DNA from: Pezicula radicicola
Taxonomy: Eukaryota; Ascomycota; Leotiomycetes; Helotiales; Dermateaceae
Direction: 5' to 3'
Length of the DNA: 64,000 nucleotides
NCBI GenBank assembly: GCA_003008705.1
Contig: PDUO01000006.1
Span: forward strand, 1,311,295 to 1,375,294
In this document: positions 45,929-55,540 of the stretch, one piece after another
How positions within the stretch are numbered: the first letter of the stretch is position 1
How the letters are laid out: the number at the start of each line of letters is the position of its first letter
Notes under the pieces: model-generated
The model's database searches: none
What the model saw: only the letters and a program-made list of their open reading frames with translations
Told to the model about the DNA's origin: nothing
Translations under genes and position numbers: made by a program

Positions 45929-46600
45929 CTAGACTACACTCCCTGTCACTTCTTTACATGATATGGAAATACACCACATGACCTTGTAATAGTCCCAAGA
46001 ACCAAGCTGATATTGCGTGTTGCACATATTCACCAATTCCCAGCATTCAGCTAACATTAGATTAGGTCCCTCGTCCTCTTCTTCACCAGCGGCTCCAGCA
46101 GCAAACAATGAAGCCATCCAATAGTCATCTGTGCCATGAGCTTTCTTGTAACTTAGATGCTTCATCAATCGAGTAACAGCTCTTCGCAGATCTGGCTCAG
46201 TATTTTATGTGACAACATCCTCGACCGCTTGCCGGAATTGCAAAGCCCATGTATCTGGCGGCATAGGTTGAGCGAAGTTGTCTTTGTAAATGGCCATCTG
46301 GTACCAGTGATATCGATAGAGGTTATGAACAGATCCTCCACTGCCGATAATCAGAGTGTCTTCGAAGTTCGTACCGCAGTGGATGGAGCGCAGCACCCAT
46401 CTTAAGTGGAAATGAGGATCGTAACGGGCATTCATCGAGACAATTGCGGTTGGCAGAGGTAAACAATTTGGGAACATGCGGATGCCAAAGAGAAAGGCAT
46501 CATGAATCTAGTCAAAGTTGTGATTTGCTCGCGCCTTTATCCCAGCGGCCTGCAGGAGATCAATCGCTCATTGCCCTCCTTCCAGACCCGGATTGCGCTT
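45929..46600 (-). pseudogene. Decayed 4,5-DOPA-type extradiol dioxygenase (LigB family)
   Basis: The minus strand reads IDLLQAAGIKARANHNFD, then IHDAFLFGIRMFPN, VSMNARYDPHFHLRWVLRSI, LIIGSGGSVHNLYRYHW (with the active-site His), YKDNFAQPMPPDTWALQFRQ, RRAVTRLMKHLSYKKAHGTD and LFAAGAAGEEEDEG to WELVNMCNTQYQLGSW. This is the class III extradiol dioxygenase (DODA-like) core. Three stops share the frame: TGA at 46568-46570, TAG at 46508-46510 (family Trp) and TAA at 46205-46207. All are explicable by C:G to T:A changes. The N-terminal metal-binding part is missing or unrecognisable beyond about 46600. Intact members cleave catechol-type rings. Confidence 0.85.
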
Positions 46601-46843
46601 ATACGGTGCCGTTGTAAGACTGTGCCCAGAATCGTATTTGTTATGAAGGAAGATTACAACATACCCGTATTAGTGCCCTGCTGTGGTACTTGAATTTATA
46701 TCTGTCATAAGGTGTATGAACATACTTTTGTATTTTAGCAGAATAAGAACTACCTAGTAAGCTTTATAATAGGAAATAGAAAAGTAAAAATGTAAAGAAA
46801 AACACTAGGGTAAACTCTACCCACTACATAAATCAGAAATGTG
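46601..46843. other. Spacer
   Basis: Diverged sequence upstream of the dioxygenase relic. It may hold its lost N-terminal part, but no clear similarity remains. Confidence 0.4.
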
Positions 46844-46983
46844 CCGTACGAATTGGTTTATAAGAGATCATTTTGATTAGGACAAGTGAGTTACTCAAGC
46901 TAGGTCACTCACATAAAATAAGTTTCTCAAATCAAGGAAGTTATCCAAGTTAAAATGATATCTTATAAACCAATTCATACGAC
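46844..46983. mobile_element. MITE family E, copy 2
   Basis: Left end CCGTACGAATTGGTTTATAA and right end (reverse complement) TCGTATGAATTGGTTTATAA, both followed by GA(G/T)ATCATTTT, enclose four degenerate 17-18 bp units (GTGAGTTACTCAAGCTA, GGTCACTCACATAAAATA, AGTTTCTCAAATCAAGG, AAGTTATCCAAGTTAAA). The TA flank seen at copy 1 is not kept here. It lies just 3' of the P450 gene. Confidence 0.83.
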
Positions 46984-47072
46984 ATTTACTTCTTATTCTA
47001 AATCTATCTAACATACAATCGATGGATAACTTCCAGTCTAGAGTGAATAGTTTAATTCACATTCATATCTCC

Positions 47073-49017
47073 TCAATTCTTCACACCAGCAATCGGATCA
47101 TAAGTGCTAAAAGCCATCCCCTCCGGCACCTTCCTCCACTGCTTTTCCTCATCCAACAACTCCTGCACACTCGCCCATTCCTCCCTAATCTTCTGTGCAT
47201 GCATCTCACTTCTCACACTTATCTTAGCCGGAAAAGGCTGAGGGAAAACAAACAATCCTTCAGTCAACTTATCAATATCAGGAGTTATCTCATTTCCTTG
47301 CTCATCCCTGGCTTTTTCGAAATTGAAAGCCCATAGTAAGCGAGATATCCCGAGGAATAGCGATCGTTCGGCTATATGCATTCCTTGACAGACACGACGA
47401 CCTGCACCGAAGACAAATTGATCACGTTTTGTTGCGTCTGGGTTTGAGGCTGCTTCGGATGCGGTTTGGAAGTCGTTGGCGTAGCGGGATGGATCAAATG
47501 CGCGGGGATTTGGATGACGCTCTGGGTCCATGTGAACGGCCCTGGATGTTAAGGTTAGAATCATTCTTGTTGTTTTGAGGAAGATCGAGTTATATACACA
47601 CCAGACATTCCACATAACTCCTGCTCCTTTGGGGATTTTATAACCCATATACGTATCATCTTGAATCACAGCATGCGGTACTCCTAAGATATCTGTAGGC
47701 ATCCAACGCATACTCTCCTTCACACAACCGCGAATAATTTGCAAGCTTTTTTCATCCTCCATTGTTGGGAATATACTACCACATACGCGATCTATTTCTT
47801 CTTGTGCTTTCTTTTGTACCTCTGGGAAAACGACCATTGCCTGGACGAAGCCAATAAGCGTTGCTGCCGTGGTATCTGAGCCGGCTTCAAGAAGTGAACC
47901 ACTGATATATCCGGCGAGGTCATCTGAGAAACCTTCCACATCTTGAGCTTTTACCAGGTCGACGCAGAAACAGGGCTAAATTGTTATTCTATTAATTACA
48001 AAGTACCGTTTCTCGTAAACGAAAAGGTAACTTACCTTAGCGCTACCACTTTTGATTGCCTTCTTCACATTCATCCAGTGGCCAACGTAAAGCTCTTTCT
48101 CTTTCTCATGAAGCTTATTCGCATATCTGCGAAGAGGGAGCATAAAATCGGGTAGAGCTTTGAGGACGGGAAAGAGATCAAGCAATGCAGCTGTAGTTGT
48201 AGCGGTGACTTCACAGAACTTCTCGAACCCCTACCAAGCGCTATATCAGCATCGATAGGCTTTGATTCCGTAATTAACGGGAAGTGGGTCTTTACTTACA
48301 TCAAAGAGCTGAATTAGCTTCGGATCCTTGATGCTGATTGTTCGAAAACCGAAGACCATTTGTGTTGTCAGAGAATTTGTGTACCGACGGATATGGTCGA
48401 CGAACAAGTTTGGTTGCTCGAGGAATCCACATAGCATTTGCTTATTTTCGAGATCCTGGTATGGTACATATGACTTTGCTGCTTTTATGTGGAGGATATT
48501 GTTTATCATCTTTCGGATCATACGCCATGTATCGCCATATTCCTTACGGTAGTTAGTTTACCGTTAGCCGTTTGAAGCTTATGGTTGATAACTGATTGGA
48601 TTGGCGTACCATTAGAAGCATGCGGAGCCCACCACTAACAACCTGACCAAGATACATCTCAGGACGGGAGGAGTAGATACTACTCCGCTTATCCAAAAGG
48701 TCCTTAATAGCCTGATCAGAAGAAAGAACAATCATAACCTTGGTCCCAAGAATGAGAGAGTAAACCGGTCTGAGCGGTAGTCAGTAATCCGACATCAGGT
48801 GGTCACTTGTAATGCTTAGGACTTCTCACCCATATTCCTGCGCCCACTTCTGAAACTGCAAATGTCCATTCTTGTTAGGCATGAGATGAAGATTCCCAAT
48901 CAATGGCAAAGTAGGAGGTCCAGGAGGGAAATCTTTAGGCCTGCGACCTATTTTGCTCAGTTGCCAAAATGCAAGAGCCACTACTCCGACAATGAGTCCC
49001 ATAAGCGAGGCACTCAT
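47073..49017 (-). CDS. Cytochrome P450 monooxygenase
   Basis: This is a multi-exon gene (six or seven exons) starting at the ATG at 49017: a short membrane anchor (LMGLIVGVVALAFWQL), then the Pro-rich hinge PPGPPTLPLIGNLHLMP. Further exons give GDTWRMIRKMIN (helix C), the I-helix AGSDTTAAT, the K-helix ESMR (E-x-x-R), the HMDPERHPNPRAFDPSRY meander and the heme loop FVFGAGRRVCQGMHIAE with the Cys ligand. Traced junctions are in frame without stops. It is an ER-bound oxygenase of the fungal group near O-methylsterigmatocystin oxidoreductase-like enzymes, though the subfamily is not certain. The neighbouring extradiol-dioxygenase and CocE relics might once have worked with it, but this is speculative. 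Confidence 0.88.
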
Positions 49018-49581
49018 TTTGGACCGAATTAGCGATATCTTGAGTATACTTTCATACAAAAATGATGATATGATGTATCTTTGCACGTTCTGAAGTTTAA
49101 AAAAGTAAAGGAGGGGTAAAAGGAATGGTTAAGTCGTCTTTTCAATGTCTTGAGCTAACGGATGCATGTAGGTCGCAGCCCTTCTCTTGGGATTCTGCAG
49201 AGGGACGGGTTGGGTGACATTGCATGTCTTGCTTACTCTTACCGCCAACGGGTGCGCTGGTTTAATCATCACCCATGCAATAGGATGGCACAGCTCCACA
49301 GAAATCTGTATCCTGCATTAGACCCAGTTTGGCAACGGAATCTGAGCTCGGTATATAGGGAGTGGAAATGAAACTAGAAACAAAGAGATACTAGCATTGT
49401 AGGATATAAAAACTACTAGTATTTCCTCCTAAAAAAAAGTGTTTAGTAATTTCTTGTATTCTAAGTATTTAGGCTAGAATATAGAATTACTTTCGGCTAA
49501 TAAGGTTAGCCCGATCCGAAAGCTGAACCTAATTTAATAAGAGCCCTACAGCTACAGGCTTTACTCCCTAAAGCTACTGTA
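49018..49581. other. Promoter region of the P450 gene
   Basis: This is upstream of the P450 start. I see no clear TATA element and no coding segment. Confidence 0.45.
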
Positions 49582-49712
49582 TCCCTTTTGTGTGTCTCAC
49601 GGCCCTCTACCTATATCCCGGGACGTGCACGGTAAAATACATATATTTTTTGGTGGTAGAATTCTCGGGGTGCCGAATCCCTGTCTAGAGGGCCGTAAGA
49701 CACACAAAGGGA
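49582..49712. mobile_element. MITE family C (inverted repeat)
   Basis: This is a 131-bp element with ends TCCCTTTTGTGTGTCTCACG and (reverse complement) TCCCTTTGTGTGTCTTACGG, continuing GGCCCTCTA on both arms. TA lies at the left edge (49580-49581) and TT at the right. It has no coding capacity. Confidence 0.75.
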
Positions 49713-51158
49713 TTGGCTGCTTACCCTGTAATTATAGGCTGTACTACCTACTCTAAGTTATAAATTTAATAATATAGGCTTATAGATGGCCATTTTAGAA
49801 ACATATTCTCCCTTGCAGAGCACCTATTTTATTTGAGGTCAAAATATACTGGTTTCTATAATCCGCTTGCCAAACACACTTTCTTAATTTCGAAACTCTC
49901 GAAATCCGAAAATCATATTCTTAGCCTATCTATATTCTCACTCAGATTCCGTTGCCAAACTGACCCTTATTATCAACCTAGACAATATTATAACCTCGCA
50001 AATTCTGGGCTCTTGAGATTAAGATAAGGCTGCTAGCAGTGTAACCCTTAAGTGTACCTTGTACTGTAAAATGGAAAAAACTTAGGAGCACTATTCTGCG
50101 TAGGTTGCTCCATGAGGCTATGCTCAGTTAACCGTACTGTATTGTCCTTAAAGCATCTGCAATCAAGTTGCTTAATTGCCTGTAGGGCATGGAAAATTAC
50201 TGTAAATTTATTAAATTACCGTCACTCTACCGTAATTCAAGTAATTTTTTATAAAATGATAGGTCAATTAGACTAATAACATGTGACTATCGACCGGAAT
50301 ACTAATAATCCTCTTATATAATTAGTAACTCTCTACCTAGTATACCAACTATTTTCCTACGTAACACTAACTTAGCTAAGGCTTTTATTTTCTATCTATT
50401 ATAGAAAGACTTCTTAAGATAACAGAGGGAAAGCAATCTAAAAGCAATAGTATTTGCAGGTTACTGGAAATCTAGAATAGTACTACCGGTCAGGATTCAT
50501 AAAATGACGGTAAATTACAGGCCAGGAATGGACCGTGGCACCCCCTACCTGTCACTATCTACATTGCGTATTAGTGCAGAGTGCATTAATAGTACCACAC
50601 TCAACCCGCAGGAGCATGCACTCCGGAGAAACCTACGAGTAAGGTACTTCTGAACGTGTGTCAACGCACGGTGCATAAAAGTCCTCCCAAACCAAGTTAA
50701 GGAGTTCATTGGCCCGAGAGCTTACCCTTTCCCGCGGGACATCCTCAGCCAAGAACGCCAAGTCCGTTGAAGTTTATTTCTTCTGCTAGATATGTATCCC
50801 AAGTCTCCCTCGTATATTGGCCATGTGGCCAAGGATTAGATACCAGAATCCCTTTTCAAACCCCGTTTATCGCAGCCCCAGTCTCGGCAGTTCAGCGGAC
50901 TTCGTCCCCGGAGTGGTGGAGTGTAACCCCACGAAAGTTCCCTGTCACCAGTGCCATGGGGTCATGGGGCGGGGCGACTTTAGCTAACAGTACGGGGCGT
51001 TTAGACATAAGACAAGAATTTGACTTCTTTTCTTATTTTTACGACTTGGCTCTCCACAATTCATAGATTTCATGGGAATCACGATTCCTTCTTTTCCCCC
51101 AGTCTCTCAGGAATTCGTGAATCGGGAAGTCAAGGATTAGGAATTGATTCAGTTGAAA
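49713..51158. other. Repeat-derived, AT-biased spacer
   Basis: This contains degenerate AT-rich DNA (50030-50540) and a more GC-balanced block (50560-51060) with a 99-codon frame of no recognisable family. It has no supported gene. Confidence 0.45.
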
Positions 51159-51837
51159 CAGTACGGAGGTTCCGGTCAAAAGTCGTGAAAATACAGGCTA
51201 AAAGCCTGTAGCACAGGGCTTATAGCGAGCTGTGCCCTATAAATACCGCTTAAGTAGCCTATAGGGCTTACTCGTTTAGTGACTAAGCACTATGGTTACC
51301 CTATCAACTACTTGGAGGGTTTCGCTTGTTATACCCTATAGAGTCCTGCTTCTAGTGTCTAAGCGCTGAAAAGGCCCTGTAAGAACCTCCGTAGAAGGGC
51401 GCTATAGCCACAGGCTACTACAGGCTTCGTAGCCTGTATTCTCACGACTTTTGACCGGAACCTCCGTAGGTGGACATAAGTCTGTCCGGTAGCCGAATTT
51501 ACACCAAAAGTCTATAGAAACTATAATTATATAATATTATATTATATTTTAGAGATGTCTCTATTATGTCTATAACTTTAAAGTAAGAGGGGTCTACATT
51601 TTACTAGTTTTATACTAAAATTTACTTAATATTTTACTAGTCTATACTCTTCTTAATTTCTCTAGCTAGTTTTAAAGTATTATTTTAATATAATATAAAG
51701 AAGTCTACTTTAAATACTATAATTAGTAGTAAAAGTTTAAGATATACTTATACCCTAAGTTTTTATAAGATAAATAGTTGTACTAGTAGTATTTTAGGGC
51801 AAATTCGGCTACTGGATAGACTTATGTCCCCCTACTA
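51159..51837. mobile_element. MITE family A, copy 2, split by a family B insertion
   Basis: Removing the family B element (51164-51466) and one TA rejoins CAG-TA-GGTGGACATAAGTC, the family A terminus. The inner sequence (GTCCGGTAGCCGAATTTACA...) and the right end (51837, then TA) match the copy at 7770-8217. The restored length is about 374 bp. The two arms of the element are still clearly complementary. Confidence 0.85.
51164..51466. mobile_element. MITE family B, copy 1, inserted inside family A
   Basis: This is a 303-bp element with nearly perfect terminal inverted repeats of about 38 bp starting CGGAGGTTCCGGTCAAAAGT. It is flanked by TA at 51162-51163 and 51467-51468, and this TA is the one inside the family A end. 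An additional internal copy of the CCTCCGTAGAAGGGC end lies near 51402. It has no coding capacity. The arm identity suggests a younger insertion than its host. Confidence 0.9.
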
Positions 51838-52090
51838 TAGCTTCTCAATGCTGTCGCTTGGACTCAATCGACTTTAGGGTTTCTGCCCCAGTTACTTGAC
51901 GAGGCTTGAGTGTTCAAGTCACCAGGGACTTATGATGAAATACTCGATCTCGAGTCAAGACTCTGCTACCAAACGACAGCAACAACTTCTCTTTCTTCAT
52001 AGTCATTCTCCGCTCTTTTCTGTCTATCAAGTGGAGATCATTTGTGACTTCGCCAACTCTAACTTCTACAGCTAGCTAAAGCTTATTAGC
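51838..52090. promoter_or_regulatory. Short upstream region of the second rhodopsin-domain gene
   Basis: Only about 250 bp separate the MITE A/B composite from the next start codon, so the element pair forms the distal promoter of that gene. Confidence 0.4.
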
Positions 52091-53705
52091 ATGGCTGAAA
52101 ACTTCGTGGCAGAGGCATGGTTAGAATGGGCCATTGCCATAGCTGTCATTTTCCTTCGTTTCTACGCCCGAGGCACAATGTTAGGATGGAGAAAACTAGC
52201 TCTAGATGATATATTCATGGCTCTTGCAGGAGTAAGTAAATATTCATCGGTTTTCAAACGTGTAGTGTAGTGTAGAAGCTTGAAGGCTTGCTAACTTTTA
52301 CAGTTAGCATACACAGCTGAAACAACCGCAGCGTATTATGTTGCAGTCAAGTGGCTAGGCCTGGCGAATAGTGGCATGACGGATGAGCAGCGCAGAACTA
52401 TTGATCCCAATTCCCAAGAATGGAGATTTCGCGTCAATGGATCGAAGACGCACGTTGTTGGCTGGCTCACCTATACTACGTTGTTGTGGTTGTTGAAGGG
52501 TTGTTGGATTGTTTATTACTCTCGTTTAACGTAATCTTACCTTCCACTTATGCTTCACCACTAATTTTGGAAATTAAAGAGACCAAGAACTGATTGAGAA
52601 TTATAGGGCCGGCTTACAAAAGTTACAATTACGTGTCAAACTTGGTTACGTGTTATTAGCGGCGACGTACGTTGCTGCCATTCTACTTATTGTTTTCAAG
52701 TGCTTTCCTTTGCGCAAGCAGTGGCAGATCTTTCCAGACCCAGGCAGTAAGTGAAGATGTTTACCACAAGCTAAAATTTCGTTAATAAGTCTTTTAGACA
52801 ACTGCCAACCCGGTTTCTCAAAACTCCAGGTGTCGTTCGTCATGGCCATCAACACAGTCACGGATTTGTATTTGATGGCTATTCCTCTCCCAGTAAGCAA
52901 TTCTATAAATCGTCATTAGCACAATAAAGTGACCAACAATATCAAAGATGATATATAAGTCAGGCCTACCAACACGCAAGAAAATAGCTCTCCTTGTTCT
53001 CTTCAGCGGAGGTTTCCTCGTCATAACCTTCGGCATTCTGCGCTGCGTCTCTCTCTTCACTGTAAGCTTTTCCCCAACTATCTGCCCCATCCGAGATAAG
53101 AGCCTCCAGTTCAGCAAAACTAAACCCTCAAACTTCAGTTCGGAAAAACCAACCCAGTTCTATCCGGCGAATGGTCCGTCCGTGAATCCTTCGTCGCAGC
53201 CCTCGTCAGCAACTTCCCCATGATATACCCCCTCTTCCGAAACTGGTGGCGAAAAGCAAAAGGACAATCCGCATACGGAAGTGCCTCAAATCAATCATAT
53301 CCACTGGTAGATACACCACAACAGAGTAACTCGCGATCCAACAAGAAAAAGGGTATACATCCACTCTTCTACACTAATGATACAGCTTTCGGGTCCGACG
53401 AAGCGATTGTGCATGTCGCTGAAAATACTGGGACTGTGTCGGATCAGAAGAATGTGAATGTGACGAGGACTGGAAGTGGGAATGAGGAGATGGATAATAT
53501 GGATCTTGTGAGGAAGGGTGGTGTGGCGAGGACTACAGTGCGTGCTCAGAATGGTTATCGTAGCAGTGGGAAGTATGGGAATAAAGATGAGGGTGGACAG
53601 AATAGTCCAATGCCGGAGTCAAATAGGGATGGTAATCATATCATGGTGGTTCATGAGTATTCAGTACGTGAGGATACAAGTAAAGGGAAGGGGAGGGCAA
53701 CATAG
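52091..53705 (+). CDS. Rhodopsin-domain integral membrane protein (SAT4 family)
   Basis: This is a gene of about six exons. The ATG at 52091 opens EAWLEWAIAIAVIFLRFYAR and LALDDIFMALAG (the R-x(n)-DD motif of the family). Later exons carry VGWLTYTTLLWLLKGCWIVY, KLGYVLLAATYVAAILLIVF, DNCQPGFSKLQVSFVMAINT, TDLYLMAIPLP, KIALLVLFSGGFLVITFGIL and, after the last intron, FGKTNPVLSGEWSVRESFVA then NFPMIYPLFRNWWRKAKG. The cytoplasmic tail of about 145 residues is Asn/Ser/Gly-rich with no domain. Joins are in frame. It is a different paralogue from the gene at 4.5-5.9 kb, with a C-Q-P loop instead of F-Q-C-S-P. Confidence 0.85.
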
Positions 53706-53753
53706 AAAGTCAGTGTTGCTAACAATATGACGTTATATATATCGAGATTCCTA
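53706..53753. other. 3' flank of the rhodopsin-domain gene
   Basis: A short spacer between the stop codon and the next inverted-repeat element. Transcript 3' ends may lie within that element. Confidence 0.4.
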
Positions 53754-54015
53754 TCCCCTCGTTGGTATATCGCCTAAAGCTCGGACCACTAGGACGTGCG
53801 AACCCTGTCCACTCTGGAAAGTGTGCGTTTTTATTATATATCTAACTGAATTCATATAGCCGTTTTCTACGAAAAGCTCTAATAGTAAGTTTCAGAGCAG
53901 AACAAGCAGACTAACGCGTTAAATGACAATTTGCGTTGAGGCTTTTAAAGAAAGTATTTGCTAACTTAAGAGGGTGCTTAATCCTTGCTTAAATGGGCGA
54001 TATACCAACGAGGGA
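53754..54015. mobile_element. MITE family G (TA-flanked inverted repeat)
   Basis: This is a 262-bp element with ends TCCCCTCGTTGGTATATCGC and (reverse complement) TCCCTCGTTGGTATATCGCC. It is flanked by TA at 53752-53753 and 54016-54017. It has no coding capacity. It lies about 45 bp after the stop codon of the rhodopsin-domain gene. Confidence 0.82.
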
Positions 54016-54021
54016 TATTGT

Positions 54022-54233
54022 GGCAATACGATATGATATTAGAAACCTAATATTATCCCCTTATGCGTAAAATGCTTCTTTCTACAGGGATTTAACACCC
54101 TAAGAATTTTACTACCAAAGTTTACATGTATTTTACTGTGCACGTCCTATTAGTCCGTGCACATCGCATTTTACGCACAAGGTGATAGCAATATAATATA
54201 ATATTAGGATTCCTATATTAATGATATATTGCT
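54022..54233. mobile_element. Inverted-repeat element, family D
   Basis: The outer arms GGCAATACGATATGATATTA and (reverse complement) AGCAATATATCATTAATATA are followed by shared CCTAATATTAT. The inner arms CCTTATGCGTAAAATGC and CCTTGTGCGTAAAATGC are nearly identical. The exact ends are uncertain. A further diverged GCAATATGATAT segment lies at about 54547. It has no coding capacity and lies almost adjacent to family G. Confidence 0.65.
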
Positions 54234-55540
54234 GTAATGCTCTTTACTAAGCTTCTAATTAGCCTAATCTACTTAAACTAATAACACCTATTAGGAATTG
54301 CTTGGTAATTATAGAAACTAATGTAGTAACTCTATATCTTCTAAATAGCGTTAATTTAGTTAGTTCTTTATCTATTTCTAAAAAATACTAAATAGTAAAA
54401 TATCTTTAAACTATATTATAAAACGCAAAAAGGATACAAATAAGACTAAGGTGTTAAATAGTATAGGGGATAAGGTTAGAGTTAATACAGAGTTAGAAAT
54501 GCTTGGGATCATATAACGATATTGTTTATATTGCTATATTAGCAATATGATATAGAGGTTCTGATATTGTAATCGAAGCGATATTCGAAGTCTGAAATCG
54601 TATTGTTTATCTTGTTAGTAACACTGTAGAAGGTCATACAGTTCAAGAGGAGAGCTCGGATGAAAATTGCCCATAGATTAAAGAAAATTTGTGCTTATGC
54701 ATTTGTAACTATAGGACTGTGCTCCTGTCTAAGTCACCATTCTGAGATTATTCAGGGCGTTTATCTCATATATATATAGTTGCCATGCATTTCAATTTTT
54801 ACTTACCTTTTCCATATTCAAGTCCAGTCGTGGATTTTGGAGTAACTAGTTTTAACCTTCAAATGTACTGTTCAGCTACAATTACATATGAGCCCTCTCA
54901 TTGAAAGATTTTGTTTGAGACTTGGCTGACACTTTTATAATACAACCAATCAACATTTCCATTATCCAGCTTTTATTTCGGATGCAACCTTCAAGTGGGG
55001 TGTAGTGTAATCTTCGAATCATTCCTCTGTCTTGTTCCCAGAGCGCCAGAGTGTGCCACAACATCAAGACATATATATCTTTGTTCACACATAAATTAAA
55101 TCGATTATGAAGGTCCAGAAGTTATCCATGCTTTGCAAGTGACGCTTTTGCTGTATCTGCTTCGCTCTATTATTTGGCCTTTGGTGAAGTAAATACATAT
55201 TCGAGATCCCTCAGCACAATACAGGACTGTAGTCATCGTTTGTAGTTGTGTGTTGATGTCGAGATAGAGATACCCAAAGAAGTAAATCAAACTATTCGTC
55301 CTTATACACAGCGACGAATTTCAGATCCTCTCTACATTATCATTTTAACTTGTGCTTTGTTATACTGGATGTTACATAACCACATTAGTTTCCTTACCCA
55401 ATTTCCATCAACAAAGCCATCCAAGGTTATACCACTGGCTGAAGCAAGCGAATTCAGTTGAAGCAGTGTGAGCTACAGTGTCATTCCATAATAGTGTCAT
55501 TCCATACTGAAATGATCGGCAAGCTAACCATGAACGACAG
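54234..55540. other. AT-rich spacer
   Basis: Strongly AT-rich at 54240-54440, then mixed sequence. Several short frames on both strands (54882-55652) have no family resemblance. The part nearest 55540 may be the lost 5' end of the peptidase relic. Confidence 0.5.

Noticed and set aside
1007..49017. A secondary-metabolite gene cluster built from the transporters, P450 and laccase
   Set aside because: There is no polyketide, peptide or terpene synthase in the window, and the genes are separated by long unrelated stretches.
50767..51066. 99-codon plus-strand frame
   Set aside because: It has no recognisable motif and sits in repeat-derived DNA.
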